From the NCBI RefSeq assembly GCF_008086115.1, contig NZ_VSIY01000004.1, positions 248,001 to 312,000 on the forward strand: a DNA stretch of 64,000 bases, written 5' to 3'. This DNA comes from Maritimibacter fusiformis (lineage in GTDB: Bacteria; Pseudomonadota; Alphaproteobacteria; Rhodobacterales; Rhodobacteraceae). The position numbers and the translations under genes are program-made. Shown one piece after another: positions 34,850 to 43,723 of this stretch. The stretch's first letter is position 1. Each line of letters opens with the position of its first letter. A model generated the notes under the pieces. The model worked only from the letters and a program-made list of their open reading frames with translations. It did not search any database and was not told the origin of the DNA.

Positions 34850-35743
34850 TCAACGGTCTTGCGCCACGCTCTCGCTCAGGTCCTTCAGCTTGGCATATCC
34901 CTCGCCCGGAAAGGTGGCCTCAAGTTCGTCCAGCCAGACCGGGTCCGGCAACTGATCGCGCGGCGCTTGGGCATCGACAAGGTCGATGACGCGGGCGCGG
35001 GCCTCGAAGCGGACGGAGGGATGCGGTGCGTTCAAAAGCAGCGTGGGGGTAAGCCCGGCCTCGCCCCGCGTGATCAACTCAGCCTGGATCGCCGGGCTGG
35101 CGACGTATCGCAACAGGGCGAAGTCGATCACCGCGCCCGCTTCGCCAACGCCGCCCGCCGCGTCATAGAAGGGATCGAAGGCCGTGGCCTTCACCTCGGC
35201 CTCCAGCCGCTGCACGATGGGGTCGACAAGCCCGACATCGATGCGCTCGACCGCGTACAGAGCCTCCAGCGCGCGGTCCAGCGCCGCGGCGGCCTTCGGG
35301 TCAGGGTCCGGCCAGGGGTCGGCCTCCGGCGCCGGTTGGTCCGCGCCCATCACCGCGATGTCCTTCAGAGCGGAGTCGAGAAACACCTCCATCTCGGCGG
35401 CATCGCGAAACGCCCATGCGCCGTAGAAAGCCGCCGCCCCAGTGATCGCCAACGGCAACCAGATCGGCAGCGCCACGACGCCAACGACCCGCGCCACCAG
35501 CAACCCGAGGCCATAGCACAGGGCGACCAGCACCACCTGCACCGCGGCCATGAACGCCAGCCCGGCCCAGCCCGCGCCGGTCGCGAGGTCGGGCTTTCGC
35601 GTCGCGGCGACATGCAGCAGGAACAGCGCCGCAAAAACCGGCAGCACGCGAAGCGGATGCGTGGCGATGCCGGCCAGCAGCACGCCGCCGTAGAGCGCGG
35701 CGGACAACAGGGCAAGCCCGGTGCGGCTGTAACGGCCGATCAT
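34850..35743 (-). CDS. Hypothetical membrane protein in the rimM-trmD interval
   Basis: A 297-residue protein not assigned to a family. The first 110 residues carry about four hydrophobic helices (LALLSAALYGGVLLAGIA, LPVFAALFLLHVAA and two more), and the remaining 190 residues are soluble, acidic and helical. The start at 35743 follows GAGGGAGGCAAGGCA and is preferred to 35779. It lies between the sulfotransferase-like gene and trmD on the same strand. The topology suggests a membrane-anchored cytoplasmic domain. Confidence 0.7.
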   Translation of the reverse strand: MIGRYSRTGLALLSAALYGGVLLAGIATHPLRVLPVFAALFLLHVAATRKPDLATGAGWAGLAFMAAVQVVLVALCYGLGLLVARVVGVVALPIWLPLAITGAAAFYGAWAFRDAAEMEVFLDSALKDIAVMGADQPAPEADPWPDPDPKAAAALDRALEALYAVERIDVGLVDPIVQRLEAEVKATAFDPFYDAAGGVGEAGAVIDFALLRYVASPAIQAELITRGEAGLTPTLLLNAPHPSVRFEARARVIDLVDAQAPRDQLPDPVWLDELEATFPGEGYAKLKDLSESVAQDR

Positions 35744-35815
35744 TGCCTTGCCTCCCTCAAACCCCGCGCCCTGGGCCAAGAAAAGGCGAAACCGGGGGAC
35801 AATGCCACCCGAAAT

Positions 35816-36625
35816 TCACCCCTCGTCGATCCCCGCCAGCGCGATCAGCATCGCCTTGGCGTCGGCGCATTCCTCGTCGTCCAGCGCCGAGCGGTTCAAT
35901 TCCAGCACCGCCGCGACGGTCTCTTCGTCGGGTGTGACCTTGAGGCGGCGATGCGGGATCATGGCGGCGACCACGTCGTCGGGCACGTCCAGTGCGCGCA
36001 GGATCGGCCAAGCGGGGCCAAGCCGGTGGTCGCGGCTGCCTTCCAGAGGTGCGCGGATCAACGGGCGGTCGCCAAGTGTGGCTTCGACCGCAGCGAGAAG
36101 CGGGCCGGTTTCGGCAACCGGGGCAAGGCGCGTGGAAAACACCTCACGGTCGAGGTCCAGGCGCGACACCTTGAGGTTTTGCCAATAGAGGCTCGCCAGC
36201 CAGTCCCGCGACGCGCGGGTCGAGACCAGAAACCGAAGGTCGGGATTGCCGAAGCGGGCCTCGATCCGGCGGCGAACCTCGCCGATCAAGACCGGCAAGG
36301 CACCATAGTCCCGCACCGGCCCCAGCCCCGGAATGTGCCCCGACAGATCGACATTGACGATGCACAGCGTCGGACCGGAGGTTTGCGTATCCGACAGCCG
36401 TGCCGCCAGTGCCGCGCCAAGCCGATCCAGCGCGCCGGGGGTCGGGGTCTGGCTGTAGCGTTTGGCCGCTTCGCTGACCTCGGGCCAGCTTTTGCGCCCG
36501 ACGAATTCCGCGAACGGGGCAAGCAGCGCGCGGTTGTCGAACAGCGTGCGTTCGGCGGTCGAGGTGCCGGTCTTGTGCAGGCCGAAATGGACCAGAACGT
36601 GCCGGGGCCGCACAGCAGCAATCAT
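35816..36625 (-). CDS. Sulfotransferase-like P-loop protein
   Basis: A 269-residue protein. Near the N-terminus, [11 protein letters not shown] (residues 13-23) matches the 5'-phosphosulfate-binding loop of PAPS-dependent sulfotransferases, and [18 protein letters not shown] resembles the 3'-phosphate contact region (RxxxDWxxS). The acceptor cannot be predicted. Its start overlaps the rimM stop by 4 bp, so it is co-translated with a ribosome maturation gene, which is an unusual partner. Confidence 0.7.
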   Translation of the reverse strand: MIAAVRPRHVLVHFGLHKTGTSTAERTLFDNRALLAPFAEFVGRKSWPEVSEAAKRYSQTPTPGALDRLGAALAARLSDTQTSGPTLCIVNVDLSGHIPGLGPVRDYGALPVLIGEVRRRIEARFGNPDLRFLVSTRASRDWLASLYWQNLKVSRLDLDREVFSTRLAPVAETGPLLAAVEATLGDRPLIRAPLEGSRDHRLGPAWPILRALDVPDDVVAAMIPHRRLKVTPDEETVAAVLELNRSALDDEECADAKAMLIALAGIDEG

Positions 36626-37134
36626 TCCCCGAACACACCTTCCGGCGGGTCGGCCACGATCCGTCCGGCCCCAAGGTCGACAGTCGGAACGGCGGCCAGC
36701 GTGAAGGGCAGAAGCACCGGCGCATCCAGTCCGGGGCCGGTGATCTCGAGGATGTCGCCCGCGCCGTGGTTATGCACCGCGGCCACGGAGCCAAGTTTCC
36801 TGCCACCGGTGTCATACACCGACAGCCCGATCAGATCGGCATGGTAGAACTCATCGTCGGGCAGCGAGGGCAGGGCGCTGCGGTCGACGAAAAGCCGCGT
36901 GCCCCGCAGCGCGTCGGCCTGTTCCCTGGTCGAAATCCCGGACACCCGCGCGGCGAAGCCGTTGGCGATCGGGCGCGAGATTTCGAGGGTGAACGAGCGC
37001 GCGCCATCCTCGGTCCAGAGCGGGCCGTAGGTGGCGATCGCCTCGGGGGCGGTGCAAAAGCTTTTCAGCCGCACCTCGCCATGCACGCCGAACGCCCCGG
37101 CAAACGCGCCAACGCAAATGCGATCCTGGCTCAT
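36622..37134 (-). CDS. rimM: 16S rRNA processing protein RimM
   Basis: A 170-residue 30S maturation factor. The N-terminal barrel has [19 protein letters not shown] and the C-terminal PRC-barrel has [18 protein letters not shown] and [13 protein letters not shown]. The start at 37134 is fixed by AGGAGGAGGCG directly upstream. It lies 72 bp after rpsP, as in most bacteria. Confidence 0.95.
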   Translation of the reverse strand: MSQDRICVGAFAGAFGVHGEVRLKSFCTAPEAIATYGPLWTEDGARSFTLEISRPIANGFAARVSGISTREQADALRGTRLFVDRSALPSLPDDEFYHADLIGLSVYDTGGRKLGSVAAVHNHGAGDILEITGPGLDAPVLLPFTLAAVPTVDLGAGRIVADPPEGVFGE

Positions 37135-37154
37135 CGCCTCCTCCTGATGCAAAC

Positions 37155-37182
37155 GGGCGCGGACCCTGCCGGCCCCGCGCCC
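37155..37182 (-). other. Hairpin between rpsP and rimM
   Basis: GGGCGCGG (37155-37162) and CCGCGCCC (37175-37182) make a perfect 8-bp stem. It lies in the 72-bp gap after rpsP and has no T-run. A role as a partial terminator or stabiliser, keeping S16 more abundant than RimM, is likely but inferred. Confidence 0.45.
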
Positions 37183-37206
37183 ATGAAGCCGCTCGGGTTC
37201 CGCCGA

Positions 37207-37617
37207 TTACTCGGCCGATTCCTCGGCGGCAGCCTCTTCGGCAGCTTCTTCGGCGGGCGCTGCGGCCGGGGCGTTTGCGGCAGCGGCCTTTTCGGCCTTC
37301 TCGGCGGCGCGCTCCTGGGCCTTGGTGCCGGGCTGGCCCTTTTTCAGGTTGGCACGCTCTTTCTTCTCGAGCACACCGGCGGCTTCCAGCATCCGGGCGA
37401 CCCGGTCGGTCGGCTGCGCGCCCTTGTCGAGCCACGCCTTGATCGCGTCGAGGTCCATTTTCACCCGGTCTTCCGAATCCTTGGGCAGCAACGGGTTGTA
37501 GGTGCCCAGCTTTTCGATGAAGCGGCCATCGCGGGGCATCCGCGAGTCGGCGGCAACGATGCGATAGAACGGGCGCTTTTTCGAGCCGCCGCGGGCGAGA
37601 CGAATTTTCATAGCCAT
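37207..37617 (-). CDS. rpsP: 30S ribosomal protein S16
   Basis: A 136-residue S16 protein: the core [20 protein letters not shown] and [16 protein letters not shown] is standard. After residue 100 comes a long tail made almost only of alanine, glutamate and lysine (for example [19 protein letters not shown]), about 40 residues beyond the E. coli protein. Such low-complexity tails occur on S16 of several alphaproteobacteria. Confidence 0.96.
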   Translation of the reverse strand: MAMKIRLARGGSKKRPFYRIVAADSRMPRDGRFIEKLGTYNPLLPKDSEDRVKMDLDAIKAWLDKGAQPTDRVARMLEAAGVLEKKERANLKKGQPGTKAQERAAEKAEKAAAANAPAAAPAEEAAEEAAAEESAE

Positions 37618-37653
37618 GGTCAGTTTCTCCTGTTTGCTAGCTATCTGAAGGGC

Positions 37654-37986
37654 CTATGCCCCTTCATCCTGGAATTTCTCGTGGTGGTGGATGACTTCCC
37701 GAATGATGAAATTCAGGAAAGCCTTGGCGAATTCCGGGTCCAGATCGGCCCGTTTCGCCAGGTCTTCGAGCCGCTCGATCTGGGCCGCTTCGCGGGCCGG
37801 ATCGGATGCGGGAAGGTCGTGTTCGGCCTTGAGCCGGCCCACCGCCTGGGTGTGCTTGAACCGCTCGCCCAGCGTGTAGACGAGGATCGCGTCGAGCCGG
37901 TCGATCGAGGCGCGATGCTCCTTGAGCAGCGCGGCGGCGCGGGCGGTGTCGTCGTCGGTCATGTCTGCCTCGTTGCGCGGGGTCAT
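37654..37986 (-). CDS. Chorismate mutase (AroQ class)
   Basis: A 110-residue all-helical chorismate mutase making prephenate for phenylalanine and tyrosine synthesis. Characteristic residues are the N-terminal HRASIDRLDAILVYTLGER, the KHTQAVGRLKAEH lysine/arginine region and the C-terminal FLNFIIREVIHHHE. ATG at 37986 overlaps the acetyltransferase stop by 4 bp; a second ATG at 37962 with GAGG 6 nt upstream is an equally good start and would remove eight residues. Confidence 0.92.
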   Translation of the reverse strand: MTPRNEADMTDDDTARAAALLKEHRASIDRLDAILVYTLGERFKHTQAVGRLKAEHDLPASDPAREAAQIERLEDLAKRADLDPEFAKAFLNFIIREVIHHHEKFQDEGA

Positions 37987-38525
37987 GCGGCCACCTCGTC
38001 GGGCGAGGGATGGCGCCAGATTTCGCAGGTGCCGTGTTTCGGGTGCTCAAAGCTCGATTCGCGCACCGCCCCGAGACGCGTTGCCAGCGCCACGGACCGG
38101 GCGTTGTCCGGCAGGATCAGCGAGATCGCGGTGATCCAGCCCAGTTTGGCATAGGCATAGCGCCGTGCCGCTCTGGTGGCCTCGAATGCCAGCCCCTTGC
38201 CCTCGGCATGGGCCATCAGGGTCCAGCCCAGTTCCGGCTCGGGCCAGCCGTCAGGATACCACATGCCGGCGCGGCCCATGTAGCGCCCGGTCGCCTTGTC
38301 CTCGAGCGCCCAGAAACCGAAACCGCGCAGGCCCCAGTGGCCGAGAAACCCGGCAAACGCCCGCCAGACCTGATCGCGCGGCAGCGGCCCGCCGACGAAA
38401 CGCGACCGCTCGCTGTCGAAAAACGCGGCCTCATCCTCGAAGTCGCACGGCTTGGGGGCGCGCAGGATTAGCCGCTCGGTCTCGAGCGTCGGGATCGAAA
38501 AGGTGGTGGGGGCCAGCGCGCTCAC
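37983..38525 (-). CDS. GNAT acetyltransferase, RimJ/RimL-like (copy 1)
   Basis: A 180-residue N-acetyltransferase of the RimJ/RimL type. It has the ETERLILRAP start, the acetyl-CoA region EGKGLAFEATRAARRYAY and the distal LPDNARSVALATRLG. It is the last of three tandem paralogues, each overlapping the next by 1-4 bp, between ffh and chorismate mutase. The acetylated substrate is unknown. Confidence 0.88.
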   Translation of the reverse strand: MSALAPTTFSIPTLETERLILRAPKPCDFEDEAAFFDSERSRFVGGPLPRDQVWRAFAGFLGHWGLRGFGFWALEDKATGRYMGRAGMWYPDGWPEPELGWTLMAHAEGKGLAFEATRAARRYAYAKLGWITAISLILPDNARSVALATRLGAVRESSFEHPKHGTCEIWRHPSPDEVAA

Positions 38526-39052
38526 CGTGCCAGATCCTCCGGCGAGGGGTGACGGAAAACCCGCGTGACCTGGCCGCCGGACGAGGTCCAGTCACGCTCA
38601 TACCAGGCCCCCAGACGGGTGGCGAGACCGGCGGAGCGGTCGTTGCCGTGCACGATCAGCGAGATCAGCGTGCTCATCCCCAGCGGCCCGTAGGCATGGG
38701 CGCGCATCGCCTCGGCGGCCTCGCGGGCATAGCCTTTGCCCTCGATCCCGGTGGAATGCACGAACCAGCCGATTTCCGGCTCCGGCCAGCCTTCGGGCGC
38801 CCAGAGGCCGACCATGCCGACACCGTCGCCGCCTTTGGTCTCGACGGTCCAGAAGCCATAGCCGCGCAGGGCAAAATGGCCAAGGTTGGAGGCGAACCAG
38901 CGCCAGGCCTGATCGCGCGAGATGACGCCGCCGAAACCTTCGGAGCGCGGTTCGGAATAGAACTGCGCCACGGCGTCGAAGTCGCGTTCTTCCGGCGCGC
39001 GCAGGACCAGCCGCTCGGTGGTCAGGGTGGGGATGTCGAGGGTCGGGCTCAT
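38522..39052 (-). CDS. GNAT acetyltransferase, RimJ/RimL-like (copy 2)
   Basis: A 176-residue paralogue of the flanking genes, with TTERLVLRAPEERDFDAVAQFY, EIGWFVHSTGIEGKGYAREA and NDRSAGLATRLGAWYERDW. The start at 39052 overlaps the upstream acetyltransferase stop (ATGA). The frame is open further upstream, but that part only mirrors the coding sequence of copy 3. Confidence 0.88.
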   Translation of the reverse strand: MSPTLDIPTLTTERLVLRAPEERDFDAVAQFYSEPRSEGFGGVISRDQAWRWFASNLGHFALRGYGFWTVETKGGDGVGMVGLWAPEGWPEPEIGWFVHSTGIEGKGYAREAAEAMRAHAYGPLGMSTLISLIVHGNDRSAGLATRLGAWYERDWTSSGGQVTRVFRHPSPEDLAR

Positions 39053-39654
39053 GCGTAGGCCTCCATGCCGCCATCGGCATCGTCGGGCGCATGGCGATAG
39101 ACCAGGATGTCGTCGTCGATTTCCGCCGCCGCCACATCGTCGCGCCATGCGCCAAGACGCTCGGCCAGCCGGATCGAGCGACCGTTGGGCGGGTCGATGT
39201 AGGAGACCAGCGCGGGCAGGGCGAGCGTGTCGAGCGCCCAGGCCTTGACCGCCTGTGCCGCCTCGAAGGCGATGCCCCGGCCCTCGGCGGCCTGGTCGAT
39301 GAACCAGCCCAGTTCCGGTTCGCGGTCGCCCTCTTCGAAACAGGTCGGAATGAAGCCCAGCACCGCGCCGCCGTCGCGCGCCTCGATCGTCCAGAGGCCG
39401 TGGCCGCGCAGGTGCCAGCCGGCAACGCATTGGCAGAAGTCGAGCCAGGCTGCGCGGCGATCCAGCGGGCCGCCCATATGCACCGCGCGGTCGCTCATCA
39501 GGATGGCGCCGAAAAGGGCGAAATCCTCGATCCGGGGCGCGCGGAGGATCAGCCGCGCGGTCTCGAGCCGAGGCAGGCTGGTCTGCAGCGCCGCCGCCTG
39601 CACGGCGGCCTCGCCGGTCGACGGCACTTCGTGGGGATATGCGGCGGGCGTCAT
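39049..39654 (-). CDS. GNAT acetyltransferase, RimJ/RimL-like (copy 3)
   Basis: A 201-residue paralogue and first of the three. It carries about 28 extra residues before the LETARLILRAPRIEDF core, then ELGWFIDQAAEGRGIAFEAA. ATG at 39654 overlaps the ffh stop by one base (TGATG), so the three acetyltransferases are translated after ffh. Target unknown; ribosomal-protein or small-molecule acetylation is possible. Confidence 0.88.
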   Translation of the reverse strand: MTPAAYPHEVPSTGEAAVQAAALQTSLPRLETARLILRAPRIEDFALFGAILMSDRAVHMGGPLDRRAAWLDFCQCVAGWHLRGHGLWTIEARDGGAVLGFIPTCFEEGDREPELGWFIDQAAEGRGIAFEAAQAVKAWALDTLALPALVSYIDPPNGRSIRLAERLGAWRDDVAAAEIDDDILVYRHAPDDADGGMEAYA

Positions 39655-41141
39655 CACTTCTTCTTGCCGAAGCCCGACAGGCCCGAGGGCAGGCCCATGC
39701 CGCCGCCGAGGCCGGGCATCCCGCCCTTGCCACCCAGCATCCTGGCGGCTTCTTCCATCGCCTTGGGGTCGTTCATGTCGGGCATACCGCCTTTGCCGCC
39801 CAGGCTTTTCATGGCCTGTTTCAGCATCCCGCCTTTGCCCATCTTGCCCATCTTCTTCATCATGTCGGCCATCTGGCGCTGCATCTTGAGCAGTTTGTTG
39901 AGATCCGACACCTCCTGCCCGGCGCCCTTGGCGATGCGCTTCTTGCGGCTGGCCTGCAACAGTTGCGGGTTGGCGCGCTCGCGCTTGGTCATCGACTGGA
40001 TCAGCGCGATCTGGCGGGTGATGACCTTGTCGTCAAATCCCGCCTCCTGCACCTGCTTGGCCATCTTGCCCATGCCGGGCATCATGCCCATGACGCTTTC
40101 CATGCCGCCCATCTTCTGCATCTGCTCAAGCTGGCCCTTGAGGTCGTTCATGTTGAACTGACCCTTCTGGAAGCGGCGCATCATGCGCTCGGCCTGTTCG
40201 GCCTCGAGCGTTTCCTGCGCCTTCTCGACCAGCGCCACGATGTCGCCCATGCCGAGGATGCGGCCCGCGATGCGCTCCGGTTCGAAGGTCTCCAGCGCGT
40301 CCATCTTCTCGCCGACGCCGACGAACCGGATCGGCTTGCCGGTGACGGCACGCATCGACAAGGCCGCACCGCCGCGCCCGTCGCCGTCCATCCGGGTCAG
40401 TACGACGCCGGAGATGCCGATCTTGTCGTCGAACTCCTGCGCCACCTCGACCGCGACCTGGCCGGTCAGCCCGTCGACCACCAGAAGGGTTTCGCGCGGG
40501 TTGACGGCGGCCGAGACCTGCTCGACCTCGCTCATCAGCACTTCGTCGATATGCAGCCGCCCGGCGGTGTCGAGCATGTAGACGTCATAACCGCCCAGCG
40601 TCGCCTGCTGTTTGGCCCGCTTGGCGATGTCGACGGGTTTCTGCCCGGCAACGATCGGCAGCGTGTCGACGCCGATCTGCGCGCCCAGCACTTCGAGCTG
40701 TTGCATGGCGGCGGGGCGGTAGACGTCGAGCGAGGCCATCAGCACGCGCTTGCCGTCGCGCTCCTTGAGCCGCTTGGCCAGTTTCGCCGTCGAGGTGGTC
40801 TTGCCACCGCCCTGAAGCCCGACCATCAGGATCGGGGCGGGTGGGTTGTCGATCTTGAGCTTGCCGGGGTCTTCGTCGCCGGTGAGGACCGCGACCAGTT
40901 CGTCATGCACGATCTTGACGACCTGCTGGCCCGGCGTCACCGACTTGGTGACCGCCTGACCGGTGGCCTTGTCCTGCACCCGCTTGACGAAATCGCGCGC
41001 CACCGGCAGCGACACGTCGGCCTCGAGCAGCGCCACCCGCACCTCGCGCAGCGCCGTCTTGACGTCGTCGGCTGACAGCGCGCCCTGCTTGGTCAGGCGC
41101 TCGAAGACACCTGACAGGCGGTCTGAAAGGCTCTCGAACAT
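39654..41141 (-). CDS. ffh: Signal recognition particle protein Ffh
   Basis: A 495-residue SRP GTPase that targets membrane proteins co-translationally. The N-domain starts MFESLSDRLSGVFERLTKQG, the G-domain has P-loop GLQGGGKTTS, DTAGRLHID and TRMDGDGRGGAALS, and the C-terminal M-domain is rich in methionine with a GGM-repeat tail (KGGMPGLGGGMGLPSG). AGGAG lies 8 nt before ATG 41141. No 4.5S RNA gene was recognised nearby. Confidence 0.97.
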   Translation of the reverse strand: MFESLSDRLSGVFERLTKQGALSADDVKTALREVRVALLEADVSLPVARDFVKRVQDKATGQAVTKSVTPGQQVVKIVHDELVAVLTGDEDPGKLKIDNPPAPILMVGLQGGGKTTSTAKLAKRLKERDGKRVLMASLDVYRPAAMQQLEVLGAQIGVDTLPIVAGQKPVDIAKRAKQQATLGGYDVYMLDTAGRLHIDEVLMSEVEQVSAAVNPRETLLVVDGLTGQVAVEVAQEFDDKIGISGVVLTRMDGDGRGGAALSMRAVTGKPIRFVGVGEKMDALETFEPERIAGRILGMGDIVALVEKAQETLEAEQAERMMRRFQKGQFNMNDLKGQLEQMQKMGGMESVMGMMPGMGKMAKQVQEAGFDDKVITRQIALIQSMTKRERANPQLLQASRKKRIAKGAGQEVSDLNKLLKMQRQMADMMKKMGKMGKGGMLKQAMKSLGGKGGMPDMNDPKAMEEAARMLGGKGGMPGLGGGMGLPSGLSGFGKKK

Positions 41142-41482
41142 GTCATCGGCTCCTTTGCCGTTTTGGCCTGTGCCCCCAAGATAGGGGCGGGTGCGCGATG
41201 GTCCAAATGGCCGGCGCCGCCTTGGGCACCGTGAATGCAGGTGCGCCCCCGTGGGCGCAACGCGCTGACGGGGGGCGATCCCGGCCATGGGCCAAGGGAC
41301 CGGAAGCTGTGATACTTCCGGGGTCGCGAGGCGTTTAGGCGGGTGCGGGCGGCGAGTCAAGCGGGGGACGCTGTCCCCCACGGCCAATTCGCGTTGCGAA
41401 TTGACCTCCCCCTGGAGTGTATTTGCCAAGATGAATTGGCAAGGGCTTGTGCCTGCGCGGGATTTGCGTCTGAGATCGGCGG
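41142..41482. other. Divergent intergenic region upstream of ffh
   Basis: No gene is seen in these 341 bp between ffh (leftward) and the glycosyltransferase (rightward). The ffh promoter must lie in the left part. The right part is filled by a copy of the interspersed hairpin repeat (41363-41434), which ends 48 bp before the glycosyltransferase start. Confidence 0.5.
41363..41434 (+). repeat. Interspersed hairpin repeat, copy A (diverged)
   Basis: A GGGGGAC-GCT-GTCCCCC hairpin (41363-41379) is followed by a second perfect hairpin, CAATTCGC-GTT-GCGAATTG (41385-41403). Then comes CCCCCTGGAGTGTATTTG and CCAAGATGAA, ending at 41434. The last part is a diverged copy of the motif that is identical at 51063-51089 and 63629-63655. 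Confidence 0.65.
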
Positions 41483-42253
41483 ATGGACAAGGGCGTCATC
41501 TACGTGGCCACGGGGCCGGAGTATCGCGATCTGGCCGAGGTATCGGCCCGGTCGCTGCGCGCGGTGGAGCCGGATTTGCCGGTCGATCTATTCACCGACG
41601 ACCCCGGCTCGGCGGCGCCGGGGCTGTTTGATCAGGTGCACCGGATCGACGATCCGCACCCACGGTCCAAACTCGATTGCATGGCGCAGACACGATTTGC
41701 GCGCACGCTGTTTCTGGATGCCGATACGCTGGTGGTGGCGCCGCTAGGCGATCTGTTCGACCTGCTGGAGCGGTTCGAGATGGCGCTGGCGCATGATGTG
41801 CGGCGCGCTTCCGATCTGATCCGGGCCGGGCTGGAGGAGGTGACGCCCTATGCCTTTCCGCAGATGAACTCGGGCGTGGTTCTCTACCGCCGGTCGCCCG
41901 GGGTGATGGATTTCCTGGCCGAATGGGCGCGGCGTTTTGCGGCCAGCGGGCAGGCGCGCGACCAGGTGGTGTTGAAGGACATGCTGTGGCGGAGCGACCT
42001 GCGCTTCTACGTGCTGCCGCCCGAGTTCAACCTGCGCCGGGTGACGGTGCTGGATGCCTGGGAACCTCTGGATGCGCGTCCGACCATCCTGCATTCGCAT
42101 CGGCTGATGGATCACATGCGGGGGACGGGGGCGCGGATTACCGATGCGCCGGCGCTGGTCGAGGCCGAGCGCGCGGCGCTGGCGGCGGAGTGGGAGGCTG
42201 TCGGCGGGCGCGACCCCGACCCGGTGCGGCGGTTTTTCAGGGGCAAAACCTAG
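41483..42253 (+). CDS. Glycosyltransferase, GT-A fold (GT8-like)
   Basis: A 256-residue nucleotide-sugar transferase. It begins with a Rossmann-like GVIYVATGPEYRDLAEVS, has the metal-binding DxD-type motif FLDADTLVV and the GT8-like segment QMNSGVVLYRRSPGVMDF. No membrane helix is visible. Its stop overlaps the stop of the convergent gene by 4 bp. Donor and acceptor are unknown. Confidence 0.8.
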   Translation: MDKGVIYVATGPEYRDLAEVSARSLRAVEPDLPVDLFTDDPGSAAPGLFDQVHRIDDPHPRSKLDCMAQTRFARTLFLDADTLVVAPLGDLFDLLERFEMALAHDVRRASDLIRAGLEEVTPYAFPQMNSGVVLYRRSPGVMDFLAEWARRFAASGQARDQVVLKDMLWRSDLRFYVLPPEFNLRRVTVLDAWEPLDARPTILHSHRLMDHMRGTGARITDAPALVEAERAALAAEWEAVGGRDPDPVRRFFRGKT

Positions 42254-42726
42254 CGCGTCTTGCCGAGCCAGTCGTTGATCTTGGCTTCGACCAGGTGGTG
42301 CGACGAGCCGCTGGAATAGGCCAGCGTGACCGGGTGGCGTCCGACGCTCTTGCCGCGGTCGAAGACCAGCACCACGCGGTAGGTCACACCGCCCTCGGAG
42401 CCGTGGCTGGTCTCGATCTCGGCACGGCCGATGTCACTGAGCTTGTGCCGGACCCGGGCGCCGCCGAAGAGGTTCTTGCGCCGAAACTCGACCCAGTCGT
42501 CGGGGCGGTGGAACACCACCTGCACCCGGCGCACGAACGCCCAGAAGGCCAAAAGGCCAAGGCCGCCGCCCAGAAGGGCGAACACGATGCCCCAGCCCTC
42601 ACCGGCCAGCATCAGCCCGATGCCGACCCCGACGAAGATCATGATGAAGACGATCAGCCCGAGGCCCAGAAGGATCGGGCGGTCCTCGACGATCAGAAGG
42701 TCGGGCGTGTCGGTGGTGATTTTCAT
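42250..42726 (-). CDS. Hypothetical membrane protein
   Basis: A 158-residue protein with two adjacent hydrophobic helices (about residues 18-60, LLGLGLIVFIMIFVGVGIG and WGIVFALLGGGLGLLAFW), then a soluble beta-rich domain (VFHRPDDWVEFRRKNLFGG). The layout resembles two-helix anchored PH-like proteins, but no family is certain. The start at 42726 lacks a strong ribosome site; an upstream ATG at 42798 adds a proline-rich tail. Confidence 0.65.
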   Translation of the reverse strand: MKITTDTPDLLIVEDRPILLGLGLIVFIMIFVGVGIGLMLAGEGWGIVFALLGGGLGLLAFWAFVRRVQVVFHRPDDWVEFRRKNLFGGARVRHKLSDIGRAEIETSHGSEGGVTYRVVLVFDRGKSVGRHPVTLAYSSGSSHHLVEAKINDWLGKTR

Positions 42727-42856
42727 CTGCGGCCCCGGCGGTTTTTCGGAAAGTAGCCCGGGGGACTTGGTTGGGGAAGGGACATCGCCCGCTTGCAACC
42801 GCGAACAGGATCAGCCTAACGTCGAAGGAAATGTTCACTCACGCACAGGACGGGCC

Positions 42857-43723
42857 ATGCAGGACTGGGACGAATACCGCACCGCCTACGAAGTCGTGCG
42901 CCACGGAACTGTCAGCGGGGCGGCGGCGGCGCTCGGGGTGCATCATGCCACGGTAATCCGCCATGTCGACGCGCTCGAGGCGCGGTTGGGGGTGAAACTG
43001 TTTCAGCGCCATGCCCGCGGCTATACCCCGACCGAGGCGGGGGCCGATCTGGCCCGGGTCGCGCAGGCCACCGACGATCAGTTCGCCCAGCTTGGCGCGC
43101 GTCTGACGGGGCAGGGCGCGGCGGTGTCGGGCGAGCTGGTGGTGACCACGTTGGCGAGTTCCGTGCCCCGTCTGTTGCCAGTGCTGGCGCAGTTTCGCGC
43201 CGCGCACCCGGAGGTCCGGATCACCTGCCGCACCGGGCGCAGGCTGTTCCGGCTGGAATATGGCGAGGCGCATGTGGCGATCCGTGCCGGCAGCCCGCCG
43301 CGCGAACCCGACAACGTGGTGCAGGAGTTGACGACCGTCCGCCCGGCGCTGTTTGCCGCCCCCGCCTATGTCGCGCGCCGGGGGATGCCGACCGAGGCGG
43401 ACCTTGCGACACATGATTTCATCGGGCCGGACAGCGACAATCCGGGCCCGCCGGCGCTGAAATGGCTGGTCGCGAATGTGCCCGCCGACCGGATCGTGTT
43501 CCGCGCCAATGACGAAACCAGCCTGACCGTCGCGTTGCTGGCCGGGCTTGGCCTCGGATTCGCCTCACCGGGCGAGGACCGCGATCTGATCGAGGTGATG
43601 CCGCCGCGCGCGGAGTGGTCTTCGACCCTGTGGCTGGTCACGCACATGGATCTGCACCGCACCGCCAAGGTTCAGGCGCTGACGCGGTTTCTCAAGGCGG
43701 CGATGGCGGATGGTGCGCCGTGA
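42857..43723 (+). CDS. LysR family transcriptional regulator
   Basis: A 288-residue LysR regulator: winged helix with VRHGTVSGAAAALGVHHATVIRHVDALE and the effector domain from residue 90 (GELVVTTLASSVPRLLP). The histidine-rich recognition helix is slightly unusual. The following exporter gene starts inside its stop codon (GTGA), so regulator and exporter are one unit. It probably responds to the exported compound; the ligand is unknown. Confidence 0.9.
   Translation: MQDWDEYRTAYEVVRHGTVSGAAAALGVHHATVIRHVDALEARLGVKLFQRHARGYTPTEAGADLARVAQATDDQFAQLGARLTGQGAAVSGELVVTTLASSVPRLLPVLAQFRAAHPEVRITCRTGRRLFRLEYGEAHVAIRAGSPPREPDNVVQELTTVRPALFAAPAYVARRGMPTEADLATHDFIGPDSDNPGPPALKWLVANVPADRIVFRANDETSLTVALLAGLGLGFASPGEDRDLIEVMPPRAEWSSTLWLVTHMDLHRTAKVQALTRFLKAAMADGAP

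Noticed and set aside
34820-36847. A 675-codon plus-strand frame across the trmD-rimM interval
   Set aside because: It lies antisense to three well-supported minus-strand genes and codes for an Arg/Gln-rich product without recognisable domains.
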